DNA from: Dimorphilus gyrociliatus
Lineage: Eukaryota; Annelida; Polychaeta; Dinophilidae
Assembly (NCBI GenBank): GCA_904063045.1
Contig: CAJFCJ010000019.1
Span: 730,691 to 794,690, forward strand
Direction of reading: 5' to 3'
DNA length: 64,000 nt
Position numbers and translations under genes: made by a program. The notes beneath the pieces were generated by a model, which did no database searches, had not been told where the DNA came from, and saw nothing but the letters and a program-made list of their open reading frames with translations. How positions within the stretch are numbered: position 1 is the stretch's first letter; the number at the start of each line of letters is the position of its first letter. Below, piece after piece: positions 46,176-58,500 of this stretch.

Positions 46176-49100
46176 CTGTATTAATTTTTATATCAATTTT
46201 TTTAGACCGTAAATGAAAAAATGAACAACATATCGTTTTTTTTGTCTTTTTTTATATTTTTCATATATGTTTTCCAGATTTTGCACTAATTTTCCAGTTG
46301 TTTTATCACCTTTACTTTGTTTTTTTTTTTGTTTATTCCATGGGTTGTTTTATTTTTTTATGCTTTGTTTGATTGAGAGAGACCGGGATATTCTGTTTTG
46401 TTTATTTTCAAACTTTTTAAGTTTAAACCTAGCGGGCCGATTTGTAATTAACTAAATATATCTCTTTAATTAATTAATTAATTCTATGTAAAATTCTAAG
46501 TAAATAAAACTTATCGATGAATAATTTATTCACCATTGAATCCTTCATCAATATTGTTAAATTTCGACCAGTGTTCTTTATTCCTCTCAACGCCCTCGAA
46601 CATTGGTTTTAGACCAGGAAAGCAGATAGCCAAATTCTAAAATATTGTTTATATATATTTTTCTCTTTTAGTGTTTTTGTGGTTGTTTTTTATTTTTTTA
46701 TTTTTGCCTTTTATTTTTTTTTTATAAAAAAAATAAATATAATATAAATTAATAGCAATAGATCGGTTACTAGTATATATTTTGTTGTTTATTATTAATA
46801 AGCAAGGGAAGGTAGGGTAGGGGGGTGGGGAGGTGGAGAGAATAAGTAAGCGGTAAAATATTGTGACGGGAGGAGGAAGCTAGCGTATTAAAGGTTAATC
46901 ATTTTGTTAGGTTAAGTTATTAAAAAATCGTTTTTATGGATAAATAGGGTAATGGAAAGGGCGGAAGGCAAGGCAGCAAGGGATGATAATTTAGAAGAAA
47001 ATAGGTGCAAGGCTTAAAGTTAAAAAAAAAGAGGATATTATGAGCGTTAATAATATACGCTGTAGTATATTAACATCAAGTAAAAGGCCTCTTTATTTAC
47101 ATAAAAAAGGGACATTTGAATGAAAAAGTATATTTAATTGTGGTTGTATAGATAGTAAAAAATATTAGAAGAAAACAGGAGCAAAATGGGAATAAGAGGT
47201 AACAATATCGGTAAAGGTAATTAATTGCCTTAGTGATTTTACGTAACAAAAGGCGTCAAATTATTTAGGGAATTTTTGAGCGTCAAAGACGATATTTACT
47301 ATATTTTTGGTATAATATAGTATTGAACGCGTTAGATATTTTCCCCAATTTCAAATGTTTCTAGTGTAATTATTTATATATAATTAGTATATATATATAC
47401 TGTATATACATATATATATATATATACATCTTTATATCTTAGGTAGTAAATTTTTGGTAGGGTAAGTGCAATTAGAAATGTAGCTTTTGGTATGATAGAA
47501 TGGCGGTGGTTAAGCAAACAAATGATGGAAAATTAGCACAAAATATACGAAAGCAATATGTGAAAAAAGATTAATTAATACATATTTAAAATATAATATT
47601 TCTTATATATTTCCTTTGGTTTAAAGCAATTAACAAATAAATATTAAGACTATATACATACCTTATATAATGGTAAACATATTGAATCTATAAATCCAAC
47701 TTGCATTTTTGGAAGATCATCTTTTTTAGTCCTATCCATCATTGCCTATGAGGAAATAAGATAGAAATTAAATTTCTATACTGATTAATTGTTATTACCA
47801 TTGGTTCCAAATTTAATCTTGATCTTTCCAGATCGCCTTGTTCAAAGAATTCTCCGGCAACTAATAAAGCAACTTCCTTTTGAATTTCCCAGGGTTTCGT
47901 TATAGCAGCAACATCACAAGCCGTCATCATCATGCCTCTAATGAAATTTTAGTGCAATAATTAATTAGCAAGCATAATTAGGAAGATAAGTTTACCTCAA
48001 CAAATCCCTTTTACTGGGTTCACCCCAATTTTGTTCACCTTTATTGACTAGTTCCATAAATTGATTCTTTTTCCTATTGTAAACATTATATAAGGGATTT
48101 TTCAGCTTATACTATTTATATTTACTTGAAATATAAAGCTAGGTCAGTGGATAGTATGGCACTTTCAATAATTTTAACGACTCTCCTATATTCCTGAGAA
48201 GACAATGAACTAAAGATGTTATTGCAATCGCTATTTAAAATCATAATGCACTGGTCAAAGTGATGATGTTCCATAGTAGAAGTTGAATACAATTGAGCCA
48301 AAGGGGATTCGACTCTGTAAAAAATCATATTCTTTATCAGTTTTTTCCTTCAAAATAGAGCAAGTTATTTAAAACTTACTTGCTTTGGAAAGCATTATTC
48401 GTTCCCCTATGATCTAGATCATGGCATAAGCAAGCCACTAACAAGGCAAACATTTCTATATCATTAACGTATTTTTCCATTTTCCCCGTCTATTGAAAAA
48501 AACAAGATCAGCTGTTATTCTATTTATCGAAGGAAAACACAAAGTGAACATTCTTAATGACACCTATAGGAAAACAATATCAAAAGATTTTGACAATCTG
48601 AACTATTCATAGGTAGATAGAAAGAAAGTGAGCAAGAAGAGAAGAATGGATGTAGAAACAAATAAGAAAGATGAAAAAGTTAAAAAGAAAAACTTACAAA
48701 AATCATTGTGAACATAGTTTGAGTAACGTTAAAAGCATGTCTCCAGTTATGATACGTTACTGGGCGATAATTCTTCTTGACGCTGAGTGTCCACCGACAT
48801 AATTTCTTTGATATTTGAATAGAAAAATTCATTAATATAAGTTATACTGTAGATAAAAGAGGTTTTTATTCAATCTTTCTTTTACCTCATACGAAACGCT
48901 AAATCTTTTTGTTACCCCACAGTCTATAAACATCCTTACAGTCGCTTTAACAGTATCGTAATCGGTTAGATTGAAATCGCTAAAGCCAAACGAATATAGA
49001 TCATAATCAACGGATGTAGGTATTTCGGACTGCTGTTAAAGACATTATAGTCATTTTATGATTGAATTGGGGAAAGGGATAAGAGAAATTGAAGCTATTC

Positions 49101-49964
49101 GCAGAGCTGTTTAAAATAGTTCATTTTCTAGTTTGACTGAGCACGATTAAACTATGAGAATGCCTAAGGGGAAGTGTAAAACGATTTTTTCATCTTACTA
49201 ATAGTTTATCCGTTTCTTCTTGACTAGCTGCTGCGTGATAAGACAAACATTCTAAAGCGACAGACTGTTTCGCCATTAATGTACATGCATCCTCGTACAT
49301 TCTGCAATTGTGAACTCCCAATCCAAAAAATATTGACAAAGCCTTTAGAAAAATATTGAAAACAAAAAGTTATAAGAAAGATTCTCTTCAGTTTGTCTCT
49401 CTTCTTTTACCTTAACAAGATTGACGTCACTATCCGAAAACATCTTTCTATCTATCTTATTTAACAATTGAACGATTCCAATAACACGATTCGAATTATT
49501 ACGTATTGGTACAGCCATTATACCGCGAATTTCAAATCCATCGTGATCTTCCATCTTTAATAAGAAAGTTAAAGAGAAGAGTTTATCGACGTTATGTAAA
49601 GAAAGATGAAAGTAAAAATTCAACTAACTTTTTCTGTCTTTGACTGTGGAAGATCATTAATATCGTCGATATGCATATCCTGTTGATAAAGAATACAATG
49701 TATACGAAGAGCAGAAAAATTATGATTCAATCATCTTCTTTATTATTACCATGGTTACTTATTAGATAAAAAAAATATATATAAAATGAATATAGTATAG
49801 ATTGAGTAAATGATTACCTCTCCCGTAACAGCAATGCTTCTAGCCCATTGAGCATTCTTTGAGCTTTCAACATCTGAATCGCTGAAACAAAAAAGTCACG
49901 TTGGCATTATATACATATTATAAGTACAATATAACTATATAATCCTATACATGTAATCTATTTA

Positions 49965-50012
<48 letters not shown>

Positions 50013-51961
50013 TTCTTTCAATCTATCTACATGTTAATTTCATTTATTTGAAAAACCAATATGTTTGCCCTTCTCTTTCAGCTTCCTTTTCAGCTTCTCT
50101 ACAAATCTTCATATATATAGAACTAGCTGTTACTTGGTGTAAACATACGCATTTGTGTTTTTCTTTGTGGTTATTATTTAAAGTACGTTAGAAAAGAAAT
50201 AGTCAAAAACTCACGTCAACGTAACAATATCTCCTTGTTTTGTCGTATTTAATTCGAAGACATGAGAGAAGATAATCATCTATTAAAATCGCATAAAGAA
50301 CGTTTCATGTTAGAGAGGTAATAAATGATTTTGCACCAAATAGATATATTTGGATATGAACCTGGGGTTGAATAGGTGTACGAACTCTTCTATGATCATT
50401 TTTCAAGGCTTTAAGAGCCGACTTATGTTTGTCAAGATTTTCTGTTTCCTGTTTTTATTTAAAAAGAGGAAGGAAGAAAGAAGAAAATGAATAATTAATA
50501 TAATTTCAGTAAAATAATTAAAATATTATAATTTAATTTAAATAAATAAAATATGAAATAAAAAAAATAAAGCTGTATGAAGAATATTACAGTTTTTTTT
50601 TTAAAATAACTATACAGCAATATATTGCATATTGATACTGTTGGATTATAACATACAGTATAACGTGTAAAGTATTATACATTGTTGTTTTTTTATTATT
50701 ATGTAACAGCATCCTTATACAATATAAGCTATGAAGACTATACGTGCGTGAAAAGTTTTAGTAAAGATTATTGAGTTTTGTACTACTTGTTTTTTAGCGG
50801 TAAAAATATATACTATATATATATATAAATACCGATTGTACATACATATACATACTATATTAGTTATGAATTATATTAGATAATATTTTTTATGTATGTA
50901 CAGATTTAAAAGGAAGCTTGGTTTTTTTTTATTTTTTTTAAAAAAAAAAAATCAGAATAAATAAAGCAAAAGAATCTTCCTCTTTTTATAATTATTGTTA
51001 TCGAAATGTTTTAGCAGGTGCTCTAATTAGCAAAGACAAGATCGCTCGCTTTCATCTCTTTTATATGTTTTTTCGTTTCGTTAGTTAATTTATAAGTAAA
51101 AATTTTTTTGAAAGAAATAGAATAAAAAATGATAATATTAGCTTGATATATAACTCTTTCTTTTAAAAATCTTTCCTCATTCCTTTCTTAACAGATTATA
51201 TTCCAGTTTCGTAGTTAAGATAGTAATAAGTAAGGTAGAGTTAGTTTTCACTCTTCTTCTTTTTTAATTATGACAAAATCACAAATGAATGACAAAATTT
51301 TTCCTTCTCCCATCTACCCTTATCCTTCTCATCTCCCTCCTTGAAAAGCAGTTTAAATGTGAATAAAAAATTATTCTATTCTTTTCTAAAGAATAAAAAA
51401 GAGAAAGAGAATTGAGGTTGTAGAGGTGAAAAGAGAAAAAGATTAAATAAAAGGTGAAAAGACGGATTGAGGGAGATTGGTAGGAAAATGAATTGTCAAA
51501 AGGTTAGTGAGACAGTTAAACTTCTAGATACTATTTCACCTTTACAAAAAGAAAAGAGAGGAATGAAAGAAAAAGCAATTCGATTCTATTCCTTAGTACT
51601 AATACTTTAAACGCAGTACGAAGTAAATAGAAGAATTTCTTTCCTTCCATCTCAAACTTCTCTTAACAATATTGAATGTTCGAAGGCAAATGAAAAAAGT
51701 CGTTTCTTAGCAACGAATTGTTTACACGCACCAAAGCTATACGCCAAAGTGATCAATAGCAGCATAAATATACAGTATACTGGATAAGTATAATGTACGA
51801 ATATATTAAAATGTACAGCATTTACTATGTAACCTACTTTATATCATACACTGTATCGTTAGTGTCGTAGCTATCAAGTATAACATTAAAGTAATAACTT
51901 TCAACGGCAACTTAAGAGCAATGTCTTTGTTACTAGAACAGAAAGTCTTCAGGCTTAATAT

Positions 51962-52008
<47 letters not shown>

Positions 52009-52229
52009 CTTGCTCGCTCCCGCTCTCTTCATTGTATAAGCTATGCTATTTTTTCTTCTTTGTGGTTTTGTGGCCATAAAAGAAACGTTATTCTTTTTCT
52101 ATTAACAATAGTAATTTCTTTGAAACTTTTATAATAAATATAATAATCAGAAATAAATAGATAGAATAACGAAATAATCCAAAAAAAGATCAATTAACCA
52201 ACAAAGAAATATGAAGAAAACAAAGTCTT

Positions 52230-52263
<34 letters not shown>

Positions 52264-52760
52264 AGATAGATAGACAGAATGAAAGAGAGAGAGAGATTGA
52301 AAGATATACTTTTGGAAATATTTATGAATTATAAAACATTAAGTTTTCTCCCATTACGCTTTTCAAAGAAAAGATATATATATAGAGAGAAATTTTTATC
52401 CTAATGAATTCGCAAAACAGTATTATTACATGAAGATATTTATATTCATATTTAATATATACATTATATAGATCTGCTATTGAAATTGTTAAAATGGCTC
52501 TTCCTAAATGAAAAACCTCTAATAGAAAAAAAGTCAATATCAAGCTGGTTTTAATGTTATAAATATTAATATTTTATCAAAAATATATTACTACACATTC
52601 TTTTTTAGATATGTATCATAAACTTTTGGGTTTTTTTTTAAAAAAAAAAAGAGAACAAAATTTATTGCTTCTTACTGAGCGTTTTTTTTTCAATGAAAAC
52701 GAAAAATCTTATTTTTTTAAAAAAATAATTGAATAAAAATAAAGTTTCCGATTGAAGCTA

Positions 52761-52791
<31 letters not shown>

Positions 52792-53843
52792 TGTGTGTAC
52801 CTCTCCCATTATGATATGCCTTATTCTCACTTCTTTCTGATCGTATTCCTCGCACAAGGGCGACATTGGGCCGGTTATAAATCGACCCTAATTATTCAAC
52901 ACACCGTTGTTATTAGAGAAATAAAACAATTATATAAACAAACAAAAATATGTTTACATTTATAAAGGGAATTATCTCAAAACATAGAACTATAAAAGGA
53001 AAAGTTTGAAAATATTAACAGTAGACTAATATAAGAAAGTATATATAAATATATATATAAATTTATATATATATATAAGAGATTTATTATAAAATCTATT
53101 ATCTATTATTGTCAATTATTGCATATGATACTCATGACTTTTTCACTGTTCAATCAAGTATCTATTTACACTTGTTTATATAAAAAAAAGAAATAACTAT
53201 TATAGTTTTAGTATTTGTTTTTTCTTTCCTCTGACTATCTATCTATGTCTATCATTTTTAAAAGAAAATAAATATCTTTTTCTCTCTTTGTATCCATTGA
53301 AATAATTTTTTAAAGAGTGCTAATTGAAATAGAAGAAAATAATGGAAGTGTTAAGAGTTTGAAGGATAAGAAAAAGGTGAGAGAGAAAGAAAGAAAGAGA
53401 AAATAAAAGGAAAATTTCTCTTTGAAATAGGAAATATAGAAAAAAAGATCTAGTATTTTATCTTTTGTTTCACTGTATCCTTCTTTCAGCTTCCCTTCTC
53501 TTCTGTTTTTCTTACCTATGCATTTAACTCTTTATCTCTTTTATCTATCTATCTACCTATCTATCTATCTCTCTATCTCTCCTTTTATTTAATTATTGTT
53601 GGAAAAAACAAAACCTTTCTTGATAGTTGAAAGAAAAAAATGAATAATAAAAAAGTCAAGAAAACCAAAACAAACAGAGAAAAAAAATTATAAGAAAACA
53701 AAAATACTCTATCTTCTAAACTAATTAATTAATTAATTAATTAATTAATTAATTAATCTCAACTAATTATAAATAAAAAAAAAACCAGAAAAGGTGTTAC
53801 ACATATTAAAAATATATAGAGTATTATTATAATATTATGTATG

Positions 53844-53896
<53 letters not shown>

Positions 53897-54478
53897 CTGT
53901 ATATACTATATATATTTATATATATATGGGTATATGAAAAGGATTATTTATCTTTCTACGATGACTATGAGATTAAATAAAAAGTAATTGGAAAAACAAA
54001 ATATATAATGAATAAACTGATTGTTTAAAAACTTACCGAATCAACAGAATCATCGACAAGGTAGACAACTAATCTTTCGCATTTAATTAATCTTTGAGCA
54101 TTTCCCATTATCCTCTGTACTAAATTTGTTAAGTTTTGTTGTTCCTCAAATATATTTTTAGCCATTGTAAGCAGCATCTAATTGTAAAGAAAAAAAACAA
54201 ACAAGAGAAAATACCTCGTTAATAAGTCTGCCATTTTTGTTTTTACTAAGGGGAGGTGTTTCTCTTTACCTCATTCTTTTTGTATTCTTGTACGGATGTT
54301 TCAAATAATTGTGCATTCGTCAGCCCTATACCACAAAACGTGAGATACTGAGAAAATACCTAGAAAGTGAAAGAAGGAGAAAAAAAAAGAAAATCATATT
54401 TTTATTTTATTACATTAATAAATTAAAAAGAAATAATGAAGAAGGAAGAGAAAGAGAGAAAAAAATCATATATGTTTT

Positions 54479-54518
<40 letters not shown>

Positions 54519-55060
54519 ACTTATATACAGTATATACTAATATATATAAATAAGAAGGGAAAAGAAAGGAAAAGATGAAAATAGTTTTGCACTTGCACTT
54601 TTTTTTATTATTTATTTATAGTTTTTAGAATAGAAATATAAATAAAATCAAGAAATATTGATGTAGACTGTATATTATATAGAGGTAGTCATATTTAGTA
54701 AGTAATAAATCAAAAGTAGTTTTTTTTATGATCTATAATTGAATGAATGACACTCGAACTAATCTGACCTACACGAAATTACAAGTGATTTAATACAGGT
54801 AATTCAGCTTGTTTAAATAGCCTTTTTTTTTGTTTTTTTTTTCTTTCCTTACCTTTCTTATGTGCATAAAAAAGAGTGCAAAATGAATATATATATATAC
54901 ATATATATATACTTTATATATATATATATATATAAAGAAAAAATAAATCACAAGCTATTAAAGTTTTAAAGAAAAAAAAAGACGATAGTATTTCATTTCT
55001 GTGTGTGACATTTGAATCTAATTATTATAATTTATTAAACATACATACATACATACATAT

Positions 55061-55115
<55 letters not shown>

Positions 55116-55533
55116 TATATTAGTATATAGTTGAATGAAATACTTGAATTTCCAAAGAAAAGATAGAATGCGTCACTTCTTTTCTTTCTTTTGTTAAAGA
55201 ATACAATTAAATAGGTTAGAAAAAAAATAACAACGGTAAATTTCATGTTTTAAAATTGGTTATAATAATCTTCTAGTATAAATAGGAAAGAGAAGGGAAA
55301 ATATTAATAATATGAATAGTAAATTAGTTAATTAAATAAGCATGTGTTATTTCTTAGGTAGAGTGATAGAGAGAATATTAAAAGAAGTAGAGCAATGAAT
55401 AAGAAAATAATAGAATAAAAATAAATCTTCACACAAGAACGACACTCGAAACCTGTTCGTCGAATTTCGTAAAGCCATCAACCTAAATGTTTGCCAAAGG
55501 AAAAACAAACATTCACATACTGCTTAGCGCTTA

Positions 55534-55571
<38 letters not shown>

Positions 55572-58500
55572 TATTCATATATATGCATATATTGAATATT
55601 GATTTTAGAATAACTTAAACAAGAGGAAAAACAAGATAAAATGAAGAAAACATTAGACTGTTTAATACCCTCTCTTTCTTGATTAAACTTTTGCATATTC
55701 AGCTTGCTTTTATTAGACAAATATTATATAATATACTTGTGTGATTAGTGTTTTTGGTTTTTCAATACCTTTCCTTCTTTAATCTATTGATTATAAATCA
55801 TAGTATATTATATAGTTATTAAATATTCGTATACTTTTCATCTATTAGATACTTTATAAAGAATCCTCTCCAAACAAAACATTATTATATTAATCAAATG
55901 AAAGAAGAGAGGAGAAATTATATTTTCATCTTCTTCATCATTTCTTTTCTAATTTCATTAAAAAGTAAGACCTTTATTTGTTTTTCTTTAACTTATTTAC
56001 CTTTTCCAATAGAATGCCCTTATAAAGCATTATTTTATTTAAATAAAGAATAATAACTTATTTATAGAGAGTCTAACTCTAAGAACATATTGACCGAACA
56101 AGGTAGATTACACAAATTCCTTTCTTTGTCTCTTCCCACACCACCTCACCTCACCCCCTCCCCCCCACATTGTAGTCTTCTCCTATTCTTTTCTATGTAT
56201 TCCTATTCTTACATTCTCTTTATTTTTCTTGTAACTATTTGTCCTAGTGTCTAAATCGAATAGTCAAACAAAATGGTGAGTATATATGTGTACTTACTAT
56301 TTAAAAGAAAACAATAAAATCAAGGCCTACCTTTAAGTTTCAAGAATAAATATTTTATTAATAAAGTACTTTAGGCAAATAGTTTAAGTATAATATGCAA
56401 CTAATTAGTATAATTGAAGAGGTGAAAGCATGTTTTTTAAAGAATCGATTATTTTTTATGTTATCGTAAAGCTAATAAATCAAATAATATATATATATAT
56501 ATATATCATAAGATTAAAGAAAAAGATATATATATAGTAGGAGAGCAAGGAACGAAAAATAAAAGATGAAATTCATACACATTACTTATTTATATTGCAA
56601 GAAAACACTCTGAATATGATTAATGCTAATCTATAATAAGAAAGTAAGAAATATGAATAAATTATTATCAATTATTTACTTTGGACATCAATTCTTAATC
56701 GTAATTATGAAAACACTTATGATAAAAAAGAATGCCTAAATAAATCAGAAAAAAAGATCTAATAGGCTTATGATTAGTAAATATTTCACACTTTTAATAC
56801 ATATATTCTTTCTAGCTTTGTTTATTTAATAGCGTATACACAATATTCTTACAAGTCTTTTTTTACAGTTTCCGCCCCCCCCCCCCTCTCTCTCTCTCTC
56901 TCTCTATCTTCCCGTTTCATTTCTCATTTCTCTAAATTCATTACTTGATATTCGTAAAGTAATGAATACAACTCTGTCTTATTATATTTTGTTTTGTTCT
57001 TTTATCAATCTTGTCCCTAAGATCAATAAGAAAATATAATAGAATCTATTTGTTTTATCCTATAATATATTACATATGAGAAAATGTACATATATATATA
57101 TAAGAATTATATAAATTGCTTATATGTAGGATATATACAACACTATTTGAAGTTAGCCAAAAATTAATTCATTTTTTATCATTTTTTATAGTTCATTCGT
57201 TCTTTCACACACACACACACACACACACTCTCTCCTCTTCTCTCTGTGATTTTTACGCTTTCTAACTGTTTTTCTTCTTTTTTGTACTTTATTACTATAA
57301 TAAAACAGTTTAACTCTTCATTTTTGTATTGTTTTTGCTCTTAGTTTTTTTTTGGTTTACTTTTTTATATGTTATTCTTTTTTTTTAAACAGATATTCTT
57401 ACCCTCTCATCTTCGTTAGTGAATACTGTGCAATCCGAATCCTGTTGTTTGTTCATTATTTGAGCTACTCCGATAACCTGTCAGCAAAATAGAAAGTAAA
57501 CAGTGATAAACTATTGAATTAGGCTTTTACTACTAGCCTCTCCTTCATAATTCAATATCGGCATACACAATAAACTCTTGGTACGAAATCCGGTCATCTT
57601 ATCAATTTCTTGATTAAATCGTGGGTCCTAGAAAGGAAATATACGTTCGATTAGTTAAAAAAAAAAAAAAGAATATAATCATTATTTAATAGGCCTAGAT
57701 AAAAAAAATCTCTTTTATTGCATAAGCCGTTCGAGAACATATCAATAATCTCTATGGAGATTACATCCGATTTTTCTATAGGTACCGAAGCGTCATTAAT
57801 AAGTGTTTGAGTTTCGTGCGGAATAGGTAAAAAGAATAAGAGATATATATATATATATACTTATTATTTACGTGTTTTATTTTTTTTCTATTCTTATTGA
57901 AACGATATAAAGAAATGCTGATTATATAATATAAATTTCCTATTCAATTCTCATTCATCCCTTTCGTTTCCTGCATCGTAATAGTAAAATATATAAACAT
58001 ATGTACTTATACTGTTGATTTATTAAAAGATTGAATTTTAAATAACAGATAGCTAGAGCAAAAAAACAAAATATACTTATTGAAACATTGAAGGTCAATT
58101 GGGTGATAAAATATTAAACGATGAATTATAAGTTTAATTTGGAAAGTCTAGTCTCTACTTTTACAAGTAAAAAAAAAAGAACAAAATAAATAGATTAAGT
58201 AAATAAATTACTTTATAAAAATTAATAGTCAGGATTGTAAAATAATAAAAAAGAAAGAAAAAATCTATTTATAAACTTTTCATTTCATCCTTTCTCTTCT
58301 CCTTCTCCTTCTCCTCATCCTCCTCTTTCTACTCATCCTTCTTTCCTTTTCTTTTACATTAACTATTTAATATTTATATTACAAATAATAATCTTTTACC
58401 TAATGATTTTTTATATCCCCTATATTTCCTTTACTTCGTTTCTTGTCGTTTATGATATTTATCGGTTTTATCAAAAGGAAAAGAAAAGGGAAGAAGAAAA

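Larger units (their letters stand above)
50449..54036 (-). other. PDE intron, 3.6 kb, no gene seen
   Basis: Rich in simple repeats: (TC)n then (GT)n at 51962-52008, (GA)n at 52232-52261, (AATT)n at 53722-53757, (TA)n at 53845-53882, and T/A inverted homopolymers at 50932-50952 and 52631-52650. No ORF with supporting evidence. Confidence 0.65.
54360..57402 (-). other. PDE intron, 3.0 kb, no gene seen
   Basis: Contains (TA)n at 54482-54514 and 55068-55113, an (ATAC)n block at 55041-55058, a C12 homopolymer followed by TC repeat (56875-56907) and (AC)n at 57206-57228. No coding region is supported. Confidence 0.65.

Noticed and set aside
53722-53757. CRISPR-like or tandem array
   Set aside because: A simple AATT tetranucleotide microsatellite in a eukaryotic intron, with no spacers.
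57725-57833. Open minus-strand stretch that could be an extra PDE exon
   Set aside because: No AG acceptor precedes it, and the flanking exons (DAYE then DPRF) already join perfectly in the GAF-A domain.
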